Origin: Anaeramoeba flamelloides
Taxonomy: Eukaryota; Metamonada; Anaeramoebidae
Assembly: GCA_027625915.1 (NCBI GenBank)
Contig: JANTQA010000042.1
Location: forward strand, 5,964,001 to 6,028,000
Direction: 5' to 3'
DNA length: 64,000 nucleotides
The stretch's first letter is position 1. Each line of letters opens with the position of its first letter. The translations under genes were made by a program, and so were the position numbers. The notes below the pieces were generated by a model. It did not search any database, had not been told where the DNA came from, and saw nothing but the letters and a program-made list of their open reading frames with translations. Shown here piece by piece: positions 12,086 through 25,206 of the stretch.

Positions 12086-13144
12086 TTAAAGCCAATTTTC
12101 AAGGTCATCTTTTTTTTTATTGGACTTTTTCTTTGGATTTTTTTTTTCAATTGAGAACAAAAGATCTCTTTTTGAATTTTGCCCCTTTGTATCGTTTTTC
12201 TGTATTAACAAATCTATGTCATCTTCATCAAAATCGGAACTACTTTTTTGGCTCTTGTTGTCCAGTTTCAATTCCACAACTTTCTTTTGGATTGGTATTT
12301 CTGAGCCTAACCTTATTTTTTTAGCCAGTCTACCAACTTCAACAATCAGGTATTGTAAGGCTTGGTGCTTTTTACTTTTCTCCAACTCGTCTTCAGAGTA
12401 ATTCTCAAAGGCGTCCAAGAGTGCGTTTGCAGCTTGAAATTCAATTGATCGAACAAAGCCAGGACTATTTTTTGTAACTTGTTGTAATTTTTGATCAGCT
12501 TTTTTATATTCGTCGCAATACAAATGGATAACAACGAAGGACAAATAGGTTTTGTAAAGCGGATCTGATTGGTTTAAATTTTCAAAGAGTGTCACCATTC
12601 TTTCAAGGATTTTGATCGCAATTTCAAATTTGCTAGACTTCACAGCAAGCGAAACAGCGTTTCGATATGTTTCGACACACAAATACTCCTTATCCTCCAA
12701 GCGGTAGATCTTGAAGGATTGGCTATAAAATTGTAAAGCCTTCTCAGGATCAATGGACTCAATGACCTTGGCTGCTATACACAATGCGTTTGCTGCGGCT
12801 TCCCCTTTGCCTGCTTCCTGGAAAAAAACAGATGCCTTTGTTAGGAGCTTTGTAGCATCATGCTGGTTGCCACATTTTTTTGAGAGAATGTTGGCAGCCT
12901 CTTGTAAATTCTTACCTGCAGACAATAGTGTTCCGTTTTGCTCGTTACAGAAGCTTGCCTTTTTTAATGCCTTAACACATTTGTCCCACTCCTGTGCTCC
13001 TTTGTAACATTTGGCAGCCTTCAAAAAATTTGAACTTCCTGAATCCCAGTCTTCCGTTCGATCGAAAAAGGTTTTTGTGATATCTTTAAGCCCTGTTTTC
13101 ATATGCTTGTCTCCTTCTTTTATTCTTTTTGTCTTTTTACTCAT
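12086..13144 (-). CDS. NAPG: Gamma-soluble NSF attachment protein
   Basis: This is an intact intronless frame of 352 residues, ATG at 13144 and TAA stop at 12086; family members are about 310. The N-terminus (KMKTGLKDITKTFF-like), the AAKCYKGAQEWDKCVKALKK helical hairpin near 45-65, and the further TPR-like repeats (KASVFFQEAGKGEAAANALC, ALQFYSQSFKIY, FEIAIKILERM) match gamma-SNAP rather than alpha-SNAP. SNAPs hold SNARE complexes for disassembly by the ATPase NSF on cytosolic membrane faces. The last 55 residues are an acidic stretch (DFDEDDIDLL) and a Lys tail, longer than usual. The extreme C-terminus ENWL keeps the family's hydrophobic end. The gene stands alone. Confidence 0.93.
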   Translation of the reverse strand: MSKKTKRIKEGDKHMKTGLKDITKTFFDRTEDWDSGSSNFLKAAKCYKGAQEWDKCVKALKKASFCNEQNGTLLSAGKNLQEAANILSKKCGNQHDATKLLTKASVFFQEAGKGEAAANALCIAAKVIESIDPEKALQFYSQSFKIYRLEDKEYLCVETYRNAVSLAVKSSKFEIAIKILERMVTLFENLNQSDPLYKTYLSFVVIHLYCDEYKKADQKLQQVTKNSPGFVRSIEFQAANALLDAFENYSEDELEKSKKHQALQYLIVEVGRLAKKIRLGSEIPIQKKVVELKLDNKSQKSSSDFDEDDIDLLIQKNDTKGQNSKRDLLFSIEKKNPKKKSNKKKDDLENWL

Positions 13145-15232
13145 TACTGTTTGTTTCTGTCTTTAACAAGATCAGATTTCGATTCAGCTTTTGAAAAATA
13201 ATAAATTAAATTATCGACTTATAATTTTTTACACCTTAGAAAAGTACTTGGTTCAAAGATCTTTAACCTTGAGTGGGTACTTTAATTCCCATTTTCAGAA
13301 AAATCCTTTTAAATAATTGGATTTTTTTGTTTGACTCAATTTCTTATATTTTATCTTTTGATCTATTTTTTTTAGTTAAACAATTTGATTTCCTTTCTCC
13401 ATAAAAACTACTCTGGTCAAATGAATCTTTTTTAAATCAAAAAATGAAAACCAGAAATAAAATACACAGTTCAAATTAGAAAAAATTTGCCAATCAAGAG
13501 ATCAATTTTCTTGTGAAACCAAGAATCTAAAGAAACATTTTTCACAATACTCAGAGGCGGGATACTAAAAAACAATAAAACGAAGAGACTGTTTTTGAAA
13601 ACTCTAATGGGTGGATAACTTTGAAAAAATGTTGAATAAAAAAAAATTGGTGTGCTTCATCTTAATCAAAGTGATTATTAACGGTTATTGAGGATACTAA
13701 AGAATGTTATTGTTAATTCTAAAACCAGAAAATTCCCGAAAAGTTTGCAATTCCATTTTTCTGATCAATTGAAAATACTCAGAAAAAATCGACTATATTT
13801 TCGGTTTTTAAAGATAAATATTTTTATCATCTTATAACCACGAATTGTTCTAGAATTAAGATATGAATTAAATATTCTTAACTTATCAATTTTAACCCTC
13901 CATTAAATTTCGAAATTAGAAAAAATCTCATTTAATGATTGAACAAAATTTAAAAAAAAAAAGAATTTATATAATAGTGTATTTATTGAAAAGTTGACTC
14001 TGTAATCTCAAAACACAAGATAATGTTTAATAAAATCCAAATTTGTAAAATTAATTGAGAACAATATTGAAAAAGAAAATCAAATTTTTTTATTTTAAAT
14101 TTATTAATCAGAATCATTTTTATCAAATTAAAATATTTAGAAGCTTTTTAATTTGGGAGAGGTGTTTGATTATGGTGAATTTGCATCACACTAAGGAAAA
14201 TTATTTGATAAAGAAAAGAATCCCTTTGAAGGGATATGTTTGCAATTGAAATTCAATTTATTAGTGTTTTTATCTTGGCTAGGTGATTCTCAAAAATATT
14301 TCTTCAGTTAGAGATTAAAGAAAGAAAAAAAGACAGACTTTGACAAAATTTGTCTAGCCGCTGAACACAAAATGAAAAAGAAGGATGGGAAGGAAAAATT
14401 TTGGAGAAAATTTCTTGTTAGGTGAAAGTGATAAACGTTGAGACATTACTGAGAAGTTTCTATTATTTATTTTTGATCGCCAAAAGAAGTTAAGAGTGTT
14501 TTAAAAATTCACTCAAGAAGGCTAAAATTTAGAAAAAAGACAAAATTTGGGAATTATTCTTTATTATTTTATAGGTTATTCGGATATTTATAAAAAGATT
14601 GATAAATTCTTTTGTATTGAATTGAATTCAGTAAAATTCACATTTCAAATAAAAAGATAGACCATTTTTTCTGATTGAACACAAACCATTATTATATAAA
14701 ATTATAAAAAAAAAACTGACGATTTTTGTAAAATTAATTCCCAAAAGATCTTTGCATGAAAAATTCTTCAAAACCTTTTCGACAAAACCGTATAACAATT
14801 TGTCTTCAAACGAACAATTGTTTTTTGAGAGAAATAATCCAAAAGGAAAAAATGGTATCAAAAAAGTACCAAAAAAAATTCCAAGTACGTTTGGCATCGA
14901 TTATGTGTAGCCATAAACAATCCAAGGAGACACTTCCCGCTTTGTCAAGACTGGGAGATTCAACCCAATAAAAAACAAAAAGAACCAAAACAATAACTAA
15001 AAAAATAAAGAGAATGTCACAATTTTTTGTAATTATTTGTTCTAATTTCTGAAGACATTAAAACAATTCAAATAACCAAATATTCAAAAATCAGACGTAA
15101 TGTGATCTTTAAAAGTTAGTGCTGTTCGTTGAGATTGATTGAATTGATCGTCATTTTTTATGCAAGAAAATAGTGATTATTTTTCTTTTTTATTTTCGGG
15201 TTTCTTAAGAAGGATGTTGGGGTTTATGTATC
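13145..15232. other. Intergenic, no gene recognised
   Basis: Short frames at 14055-14249 and 14628-14988 have no recognisable motif and overlap each other on opposite strands. No inverted-end element was found, although 14900-14975 is somewhat GC-richer. I see no RNA gene. Confidence 0.5.
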
Positions 15233-15410
15233 TTAAGGGACTAGTCCCATTATTATTATTTTGACCAATTTCTAAATAAAGATTCCTTCTCTTGAAATAT
15301 GTTTAATATTGAAAATAAACAGGGGGTTTCAAATCTAAGTAATTGGCAAAAAATTATCTCAATCTCTATTAAATTTAGGTAAAAAAATTTAATAGAGATT
15401 AGTCCCTTAA
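15233..15410. mobile_element. TTAA-flanked MITE, 178 bp
   Basis: The ends are TTAAGGGACTAGTCCC at 15233 and, in reverse complement, TTAAGGGACTAATCTC at 15410. TTAA stands at both termini, as for piggyBac-type insertion. A related left end lies at 29162. No coding capacity. Confidence 0.7.
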
Positions 15411-15452
15411 ATTTTTTTCAAAATTTTGATATTAAAAAAAAACATTTATTAG

Positions 15453-15944
15453 TGAAAAAAATACGGTTCATCTAAAAAATTCATTAAAATATTTTTAATG
15501 GTTACTATTAGTAAAATTGTTCTAAGAATTGCAAATATTTTATTGTAAAATCATTTATAGAAATAACCAAATAATTTATGAACCAAGTAATAATCCGCCT
15601 TCAAGTTTTTATTAAAATAGGGTACCTATTTATTACTCAAGGAATTGTTTGATAACTTGACTAATTAATATTATTTTGAAAAACAAGATGGTTTTATAGA
15701 GGTTTACTAGAGTTTGTAAAATGATAATTTTTATTCATGTTTTTTTGATTGATTGAATTGTGTTTTCAATAAGTTTTACCTTCATAAATAATTATTCGAA
15801 GAATTTCGTGAGTTATAATTTAAAAATTTATTTCCTTAATAAAAAGATTTGATTTAAAATATATGTAATTACACAACAATTTTACTAATATTAACAATTA
15901 AAAATATTTCCTGTATTTTATATATGTACGGTCTATTTTTCAGT
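15453..15944. mobile_element. TA-flanked MITE, family R, copy 1 (~490 bp)
   Basis: The left end is GTGAAAAAAATACGG and the right end in reverse complement is CTGAAAAATAGACCG. Both adjoin TA. The interior AATTGTTTGATA block and the ATAATTTTACTAATATT end block match copies at 33557-33930 and 63428-63914. Confidence 0.7.
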
Positions 15945-16195
15945 AATTTAAAATGATTTTTTGATCCCAGTTGAAGAATATACTGAAGTTTCTGACTTCG
16001 CATTGGAAAGAGATTGTATCAAAAAGGTTTACTTAAAATTTTATAAATTACCAATGTAGTTCTTTGAGTTACTAAATTTAAAAGTAAAAATTTTGATAAA
16101 AATTATTTTTAAAAGTTAAGATCAATATAACAAAAAAATATAGCTATATTTATATTTATATACCCCAAGTAATTATCAGGGTATTTTTTTGTACG

Positions 16196-16391
16196 GTCAG
16201 TTTCACTTTTAAGGCACAAACTTTCAACGAAATTTTAGACACAAAAAAAAATCTCAAATTGAGGTACAAAATTCAGATTCTAGTTAAAATAAATTGTAAA
16301 GAAAAAAATTCCAAATTTTGTGCTTTAATTTGAGATTTTTTTCTGTGTATTAAATTTAGTTGAAATTTTGTGCCTTAAAAGTGATACTGAC
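16196..16391. mobile_element. Palindromic MITE, family Q (196 bp)
   Basis: The two arms of about 78 bp begin GTCAGTTTCACTTTTAAGG and GTCAGTATCACTTTTAAGG and pair along their length. The centre is about 40 bp. A second copy at 63317-64000 is interrupted by a family R insertion. Confidence 0.8.
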
Positions 16392-17123
16392 TTTAATAAT
16401 TCAACATTTATCTAAATAATAATCACAATAAATCAGATTTTAATTTTTAGTCATTTTATTAAATAATTTTGAAGATTCCTGATTATTTTTAATATACATT
16501 TAATAAAGGGTTAAAATGGATAGATTTGGAATCTTTAATTAATATCCTAATTCTAATAGTTGATGATTTCTCAACAATTTAAATATTTATCTTTAAAATG
16601 GAAGTATGTATTCAAATTTTTACTCATATTATCAATTAATCAAAAAACAAAAAAAAAAGAATTTAAGTGTTCCTAGACGGACTACAATAACAAAATATAT
16701 ATTTGTAGATAAATAAAAGTTCTTAAATTTCACCCCAGGTTTCCAAAAATTGTTACAGAAATTACATTTAACTTTACAAAAAATAATTATGATATCAGTT
16801 GCTTATTATTTTTCTTTTTGAAATATGTATTTTAATTTTTATCGAATTTATTTTTGATTTTTTTCTCAATGTTGGATAAAAATTTTGATCCTTTTATTTT
16901 TAGATTTACATACAACCCATACCGTTTAATAATTTTGAGGGAAAGAATAATTATTTTCAAATCATACATTTTAAGAAATTAGCACAACTATGCAATAAAT
17001 TTAAATAAAATTCTCAAGTTTCTAATTTGATTGTTCTTTTTTAGGTATTTTTCCGGAGTTTAAATCAAGAATTTGATTGGTTTAATTGTTTTGAAACTTT
17101 TTAAATTAATGTATCTATATATA

Positions 17124-17631
17124 AACCCCAATTCAAACTTTTTAGCACACCAAAATTCAATTTTTGAATAAAAAACTTATTTAAACCATTCTAAAAGAAA
17201 TACCAAATTTGAATCATTGAATAATTTTAAAATGTCAAAAATTGTTTATAAATTACAATACCCACAAAACAAAAAATAAAAGATTACCAATAATAATAAC
17301 TATAGGTATGTTAAAAAATTTGGAGAGATTTACTAAACAAAAAAAATACATTATTCAATTTCTTTATATTATATTAGGGATATTGATCGATCAAATCATT
17401 AGATACAATTGACGAATTTTATTTGAGTTCTTCTATTTAGAACAACTCAATTTGGCCTAATATCAATTGTTGAAAAAAAAATTGATCAATCAAAATAAGT
17501 TGTATAATTCAAAGAATTAAAATGAAAATAAAAACTAAAAGATAAAAAAAATGATTTTCATATTTTGTCAAATATCAATTTTATTTGCAAATTCGAATGA
17601 AATTGTTTTATTGTGATTTTTTGTACTGTGT
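17124..17631. mobile_element. TA-flanked MITE, family S, copy 1 (508 bp)
   Basis: It starts after TA with AACCCCAATTCAAA and ends before TA at 17632. The body is collinear with 37689-38199 (shared TTACAATACCCACAAAAC, TTGATCGATCAAAT, TTTGAGTTCTTCTATTT). The right terminal repeat is diverged. A pure AT microsatellite follows at 17643-17677. Confidence 0.7.
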
Positions 17632-17639
17632 TAAATGTG

Positions 17640-17677
<38 letters not shown>

Positions 17678-17680
<3 letters not shown>

Positions 17681-20471
17681 TTATATTCTTTAAAATAAAA
17701 TATTTCAAAAGTCAATTCAATAGATTAAGAAAAAAATTAAATTGTTTTAAAAATCGTTTTAATTATTTTTTTGAAATAGTCAGTGGATTTTTGATAATTA
17801 AGTATTATGCCATTGGAAAGTAAATTAGATTAGTGCTACAAGTTCAAATGAATTTGTGTCTCCAAAAAATCAATGTTAAATATTATCAAACTATAAATTA
17901 TTGGTTGTTAAATTGTGTGTATTAATTAAAAATTTTGTTTTTTGAATAGTTTTTAAAATAATACTTTGAAATCTAAAAATAACAACCAAAATAATTGTAT
18001 TCTAGTACTTAATAATTCATCTTTAGAATCTCCAAAAAAAATTTTTTTTTTTTTTTTTTCATTCAAAGATTTAAGCAATAATATACAAAATAAAACTAAA
18101 AAATATTTCACTATTGTTTCTTTTTTATGAAGTTAATTGTAATAGCAATATATTTCCAATATGAAAATTATTTTTCATTATAATCTATTGTGAAAAAATG
18201 TAATTTTTTTGTAATTAACTAAGATTTATCATCTAATTTAGATTTCAAGACAAATTTAAGCAAGATAATTTAAAACTTTGAATTCTTTTTATTGATTGTT
18301 CATCTTAAATTTGTGTCACAAGGGTATATATATATATATATATGAAATTTTTGGTTTTTTTCCTAATACAAAAATTATTTTTAAAAGATCAAACCCCCTT
18401 TTTGAACTATTTACCTAATGACATTTTTTAGATACATTTGAACACTTGGGCATTTATGAGTTTTCTAAAAATCATAAAAATCTTTAATTTTAAACTTATC
18501 CATATTAAGAAGACCCTAATTCCTTAAAATTATGATCAATTTTTTCAATTTTTGAAAATTTCAAAATTCAATATATTTTCCAAATATTTCAAAGAATAAT
18601 TTTCTTCGAAGAAAATTGAAATATATTATCTGGGAATGAAATGTTTAACAATACACCCAAAAAAAAAACTACTAAGTTTTAAAATAACCCATGATATAAA
18701 ATCAATCTTTTTTCTAAAAAATTATAATAATTATTTTAAACTCGAAAAAATCTATTTTTTTTTTATTCAAAGACTTTTTTTGATCTTTTTTTTACATTTT
18801 TTTGAACCACAAGAATCAAAGTATAATTATCCAACCATTAAATATTTATTTACTTACAAAATAATTTATTAAAACCCCTAAAAAAATGAACTTTTTACCG
18901 TAAGAAATACTTTTTAATTTAATTATCATATAATAAATAATTAGTAACCCAATAATAATTTTTTATATGCGTTATGAATGGCCCTAAGGATAAACGTACC
19001 ATTAGCCTTTATTATAATTTTTCAATTTTTTATATTATCAAACAAATAAAATTTCTTCAATTAATAAGGTATTTCCAAAAAAGTGGGACATTTTTTTTTA
19101 CATTTCATAAAAAATAATCTTTTTTAGTGATGGTAATCATTAATAAACTATACCAAATTAAGTTTAATATTAATACCGATTGAATCAGCCACTTATGATT
19201 TTATTCAAAGCATGTTAGTTGAAATATTCCCAAAAAATGAAAAAAAAAAAATAGCACTTTTTTTGGTTAAAGCAATGTACGACCAATTTCAATAAAAAAC
19301 AGGAAATATGGAAAGGGAAAAAATGATTTTTTAAACACGAAAACACAGTTATATGTTTTTAATTATATTGTAAAAATTGTTGAGATTATACAAGTTATGA
19401 AAATATTTTTTTTGGTCAAAAAGAAAATAATAAACACCAATTTTCACCATAAAAAAATATCCTATAAAATCGAGATCAGAAATTTTAATATATTTTATTT
19501 CTGCAATATAATACTAAAAAACAAATTGAATTATTATCAAGAATCTATAAATGGTGGTTAATGATTTTATATCTTTAAATCCTTTTTTGAAGAATGTGTT
19601 ACATAAATATATTTTAAAATAAATTTGCCCCCACTTTCTTGAAATAGCTTATATCTAATAAAAAAAATAATAATAGATATTATCAAATAACTGATTATAA
19701 ATAATAACAGTAGGTTGTTTATAATCTAAATAAATGAAAAAAAATATATTAATTAATCTAGATTTCAAGAAATTTTATAAATATATGTGAATAAAATAAA
19801 TGTTCACTTTTTTTAGATCTTGATCGATTCAATATTTGATTTATTTTTGTTATATTTCTAATATAAGTCTAAATTTGCACTTTTATTGGTTCACATACAA
19901 AGTCTCAGAAATTCTAATGGTGAGATTTCTTAAAAATAATTTACTTTTTACAACTTTTACTCTTTTTCTATTTTAATCCAAAAAACAAAACAAAAAAGGA
20001 TTTGGATCTTTGAATGGAAAAAATTTAGTTGGGGAAAAATCTAAATTCTTTTTAAAAATGATAACTCATCTCTCTAGAGTTGATAAATAAAATTGGATAT
20101 CCAGGTTTAACTGTATCCTTGTTGAAATAAGTACTTTCAAAAACAAGATAATTAATGTCTCTAAAATTATTAAATGAGTTTATTTTCAAGTCTAATCTTA
20201 CCTCTAGGAAAACAAGTTAACTATTACTTTTGGGGGAAAAAATAAAACACATTTACAAATCACTTTATAGTTAAATTTTCTTAAAATGTGAATAACAAAA
20301 TTTGTTTTTTAAAATAATTTTGTTACTTCTTGTCTTTTTCCAAAAATTACTTTAAAAAAAGGAAAACCTTTTTTCATCCCAACAAACTTTCGGATCACCC
20401 CTTTATAAACTTTTCTTAAAACACTTATTTTCATTTTTTTCTTTCTCAACAACTAATAATATTTTCCAAAC
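17678..20471. other. Intergenic, no gene recognised
   Basis: Very AT-rich. It contains an AT run near 18325-18342. A stretch at about 19880-20170 weakly resembles 56870-57100 (shared CTCAGAAATT, AATTCTTTTAAAAAT and AACTCAT blocks). I see no coding sequence with motifs. Confidence 0.5.
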
Positions 20472-20729
20472 ATGAGCGGTTATTCAGTCGATCACGAAGT
20501 TAAACAACTTGTCACAGAACTTAAAAGAATTGGTGAAGAACAACAAGATGGAACTTATACAACCAAATTCATCACACTCTTCAAGGATGAACGATGTGAA
20601 CAAATTTTCGAATCACTTGTTGGGACATTAAAAGCTGCCAAAAAAAGAGGAATTGTACACTTCGCAACTGAATTTCTTCTTCAAGGTGCACATGATGATG
20701 TAATAATTACACTCCTGAAAGAAAACTAA
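20472..20729 (+). CDS. ABRACL: Costars family protein (ABRACL-like)
   Basis: The protein is 85 residues, intact, with ATG and TAA; family members are about 80. Almost the whole chain is the costars domain: VDHEVKQLVTELKRIGEE at the start, then KFITLFKDERCEQIFESLVG, LKAAKKRGIV and LLQGAHDDVIITLL. Costars proteins are small winged-helix proteins that influence actin dynamics and cell motility in amoebae and animals. No partner gene is adjacent. Composition is clearly GC-richer than the flanks. The name rests on end-to-end resemblance to the family. Confidence 0.93.
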   Translation: MSGYSVDHEVKQLVTELKRIGEEQQDGTYTTKFITLFKDERCEQIFESLVGTLKAAKKRGIVHFATEFLLQGAHDDVIITLLKEN

Positions 20730-21435
20730 GGTTCAACACCACTATTTCGCGCAAACAGTCGTCCGTTCATTCATTTTCTTGAGAAATGAGGAAAAAACAA
20801 AAAAAAAAAAAAAAAAAACTTTTTTTTAAAAAGTTTTTTGACAAATTTTCAAATTAAAGTTCACCAGAGAATAATAATCTCTACACTCTTATTTTCTCTT
20901 TTTTCTTTTTGAAAAACAAAATAAAAAAAAAGTAAATTTGTTCCAATTTTTTTTTTCTCTTTTTGCTTTTTTATTATTTTTTGAGTCGCTTTTGTAAAGG
21001 TATTGGTATGGTTTGTAAAAAAAAACAACAAACCAAAAATAATTTTTTGTAGAGTTAAAAATATGCTCTCTTTTACTTTTCATCTCTCACTACGATTACA
21101 AATTGGATTAAGAAAAGAAAAACAAATTAAAAATCCTGAATAAAAAAAAAACATATCTAAGAATTAAAAGAACCGATTTAATGAGTAAAGAAATGTAATA
21201 AGTATGAACAAAAAGGAACAAGGGATAATTTTCCTAAGTTCCTTTGTTTTAAGCGTAAAAGAAGATCTTCAAGGAGTACACTTTTCAACATAAAAAAGTA
21301 AAATCTCTTTCTTAACATTTTATAACAAGTTAATTCTTTCAAGGAACCTTTAAAGTTCTTGTCAAGTTTTTCATTCAAAAGTACACTTGTAATTCTATTT
21401 ATAGTTGATGTTATGAGACCAATTGGTCGAAATAA
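20730..21435. other. 3' flank, no gene recognised
   Basis: This region contains A/T homopolymers (about 20798-20830, where an A-run faces a T-run and could form a hairpin) and short frames without motifs. Confidence 0.5.
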
Positions 21436-22771
21436 AGTAGTTTTTGCTTTATAATTTAAGGGCGGAATAACAGTTAAAATATGAGAAGGTATTGTTGGAT
21501 TGGAAATTAAAATCCAAAAATCAATTTTTTTAAGACAAATACATTAATATGCAAATTAAATAGAAGTGGTACATATCTTAGTCTAATTTCCTTGCTAAAG
21601 AATAAAAAAATAGGATATTATAAAAATTATTTTCAAGTAAACCCCATTCCAAAAATTTGGACACACCCAAATTCAAAAATATGCAAAAATAAAACACTCA
21701 ATTGATTGTATTTTTCCAACCCTAATACAAACCCACATTTAAGTTACATAGGGTATTAATGTTTTAATAAGTAATTATTTTAATCCAAAAATAAAAAAAA
21801 AATATAAAACTCAAAAATAAAAATTGGATGTCCAAAATAATGAGCGGAATAAAAAATGTATTGGTATATTTGTTGAAATTTCACTAATGATTGTTGATCG
21901 ATCGAATGAAAAGATACCATTGATTGATTGTGTGTGGTTTTTCAATTTAACAAACTCAACACTAACCTTCTATCAACCATCGAAAAAAAATTCCAGATCT
22001 ATCGAAATAGATTATATAACTGAAAAAAGGGATATGTAAACAAATCAAAAAAGACAAAAAATGAAATAGTTTGTAAATCAAAAATCTTTCTAAATTGAAT
22101 TTAAAGTGGAGTATTGTTATACTTTCAACTGTTTAAACGGTGTCCAAATTTTTGGAATATCGTTAATATATGCAAAAAAATTATTTCATAATTATTTAAT
22201 TTTTATACGATATAATTGTGATTTTTCTATTAATGGTGATACTTTTCTATTATACTCACAAGAGTCAGGAAACTTACGAGTATGTTGTGTGTATTAAGTA
22301 AAATTTTAGTATGTTTAAATGCGAAAGAGATATGTTTAGAGTCGGAACTTCAAATGAAAAACGGAAATACTGTTTTTAATATTTAAAAAAAAAAAAATAT
22401 CTACATGGGTTTATTATTTTTAACTGATTATCATTCAAAACATACTAGATATTGTCAAGTTTTTTCTCCCTTGTAATTCTTCATAAAAAGTATCCTCATT
22501 AATAAAAAAATCATAATTATATCGTATAAAAAATTGAATAATTATGAAATTATTTTTCTGTATATATACTTGAAAATAATTTTTTGATCTCACATTTTTT
22601 TATTCTTTAGCAAAGAATTTAGACTAAGATATGTACCACTTCTATTTACTTAACAAATTAATGTTTTGTCTTAAAAAAAATGTATTTGTTGTTTTAATTA
22701 CCAAGACAGCAATTCCTTCTCATATTTAAACTGTTATTACGCCCTTTAATTATAAATCAAGCAAAGTACTA
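21436..22771. mobile_element. Large foldback element T with a nested insertion
   Basis: The left arm starts AGTAGTTTTTGCTTTATAA and GGGCGGAATAACAG follows. The right arm in reverse complement gives AGTACTTTGCTTGATTTATAA with GGGCGTAATAACAG. The arms are about 290 bp each once the 524-bp family S insertion at 21640-22163 is taken out of the left arm. The loop is about 240 bp. Confidence 0.8.
21640..22163. mobile_element. TA-flanked MITE, family S, nested in foldback T
   Basis: The ends AACCCCATTCCAAAAATTTG and, in reverse complement, ACGATATTCCAAAAATTTG adjoin TA at 21638-21639 and 22164-22165. The uninterrupted right arm of element T has CAAG-TA-TATACAG at the same place, so the empty site and the TA duplication are both visible. 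A copy in opposite orientation is at 47364-47902. A 71-codon frame inside (21824-22039) has similar words in the 47 kb copy but matches no family I know. Confidence 0.85.
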
Positions 22772-23466
22772 TATTATGAAAATATTTTCCATTGTATTAG
22801 CCTTATATCAATCAATTCAAATTTCTGGAATTTTATTTTTTTTAGCAAACATAAAAATTCACTCCAACACTTTGGAATATAAATTAAAAAAAATATTTAC
22901 ATACTTTTATTTTTTTCATTACAGATTAGAAATTATAAAAAATAAATTCGAATCTCTATTTGTAAAAGAAAAAAGAAAAATGAAAAGTGAAGTGAAATTA
23001 TTTTAAAATTTATTCTAGCAATATCAGTAGGAAAAAGAATCAAAAAATAAATATTTATGATTTTGATTAACGAATTATTTAATTTACTTAAGTTTTCTTT
23101 ATTCAACTTTATTAAAAATTTCAAGTGAAAAATATTTTCTATTCAAATTATAGAGAAAAAACTAAATTTCGATTCAAGAGAAATTTTTTTAAATGAAATT
23201 TTATTCTAATTTTCAATTAATCCAACCTTTCCAGCTTTGGTTAATATAAATAGACTTTTTTAAATTTTTGTTCACAAATATTATTTTTTTGATGATTTTG
23301 TTTGAGTTTCAAAAAATTATTAGAATTATTTTATTTGAATCAGGAAAATTATTTTCTTTTGACTACTACATTTCTAATTTTTTTGTTTTGAAATGATAAT
23401 AAACATACATAATTTTCCTGGTCGTTTATTAATGATAAGACAAATGATCAATATACACATCCACAA

Positions 23467-23528
<62 letters not shown>

Positions 23529-23566
23529 ACACACATACACACACACACACACATACATACACACAC

Positions 23567-23616
<50 letters not shown>

Positions 23617-24417
23617 TGAATAATGCCCAAGATATTACTTTTTTTTTATTTATTTTTTTTATTATAATTATTAATCTTTATTATTTCCTTTGGATGGAGT
23701 TATTATAGTAAAAAAAAAAAAAAAAAATAAATAAAAAAAATGATTAGAGTGGTTTTTATTATTTCCTATTACTAATTAAAAAACCTCTAGATAAGTGATG
23801 CATGATTGCTTGATAAAATCAACAATCAAAAATGAGAACATTTTTCGAAAAAAAAAAAACAAAGAAAAATACATCATTTTTAATTCAAATGAGTATTGAC
23901 TATAATATTGAATACAACTTTTTTGGTTTTGAAGTTTCTCATTATGGTCATTTGTGAGATCTTGACAATTTTTTTTTTTTTTCATTTTTTTCATTTCTCA
24001 AAGAAGTTATTTTTATCTCAATAATGCTACAATCTCATTTCTTTTCCAACTGTAAAGTGACAAAAACGGCTACAAATTATTTTAAAAAATATTAAATTGA
24101 TTTTGTATATTTCAACTATACAATTTTTTTTAAATTGAAGAAATTGAACTATACAGAAATATATAATAAATAAAATATAATTTTTTTATAAAAATTTGAT
24201 TTTTAGAATTCAGAAATCTTCTTTAAACATTTTTTTTTGTTATTTGTATTGTTTTTCATTGGAATTCTTATGTAAATATATGTTATTTATATTTTTTCAA
24301 CCAAAATATATACTATTTCATAATTCAAAAGATATTCATTAAATTTAAAATGTTTTTGAAATATAATAAAATGATATCTTAAATGTGAATAAAAAAACAT
24401 TTCAAATTTTTTTACTA
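22772..24417. repeat. Intergenic region with a long CA microsatellite
   Basis: About 23468-23603 is an almost pure CA repeat with a few TA or CATA interruptions, followed by an AT run to 23617. Reading frames across it (poly-Cys/Val and poly-Thr/His) are artefacts. The part 23920-24060 resembles the interior of family U MITEs (compare 57400-57540). No gene seen. Confidence 0.8.
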
Positions 24418-25206
24418 TTAAGGCTCTTGCCAATTACTGTATATTTACCCCAACTTCAAGGAGTGAATTGAAACCAGAAAAAAAAAAATAATTGTTAAAT
24501 TTCACTTCTTTTGATTTATAAAATTCAAATAATATAAAAAAAAATTGACTTCTGATCACATTGGACAAAAAATTCAAACAAAAAAAAAAAGTTTAAAAGA
24601 ATTTTAAGTTTTAAAAATTCCATTAAAAAAAAAAAAATCAAATAAATCTCAAGTTAAAAAATAAGTCAATAAAAAAAAATCAAAATATTCATAATTCCAA
24701 AAATCAAATTATTTAAAAAAAAAATTATTATTTTTTATAAATTTACAAAGATTCAAATTTCTTCAATTTAAAACAAATTATTGTCTAAAAATACCTAATC
24801 AATTTAATTGAATTTAATCTAATTTTTGGTTATTTTCTAACTTTACATTTGTCCAAGTAAGAATTTTGTAACATTATTGAGAAAAAAATAACTTATTTGA
24901 AAAATAAAAACTTCAAAAAAAAAATAATCTTAGAGATCTTAAAAAGTACTAGAGAGAGACACTCGAAAACCAACACAGTTGTTTTCAAGATTATAATTCA
25001 CACCCATCCAAATTGGATATTGAATGTCACTCTTTGGCAGCTTTATCTAAAAATTTCCTCATTTAGATTATTGATTTTTAAATTTTTGGAGATCGATTGT
25101 AGATCAAGTTTTGTTGGTTTATGATTGTTGTTAGATAATCATAGCAATTACAATTTTTTTTTATTATTATATATTTAAGTTTGGGGGTATTAACACCTCT
25201 TGTTTG

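Noticed and set aside
14628-14988. Overlapping opposite-strand frames of 60-89 codons
   Set aside because: No motif, no codon-usage signal, and each is on the shadow of the other.
21824-22039. 71-codon frame inside a family S MITE as a host gene
   Set aside because: It lies wholly within a repeated non-autonomous element and is interrupted in the 47 kb copy.
23374-23630. Frames of about 60-76 codons rich in Cys/Val or Thr/His
   Set aside because: They are translations of the CA microsatellite on both strands.
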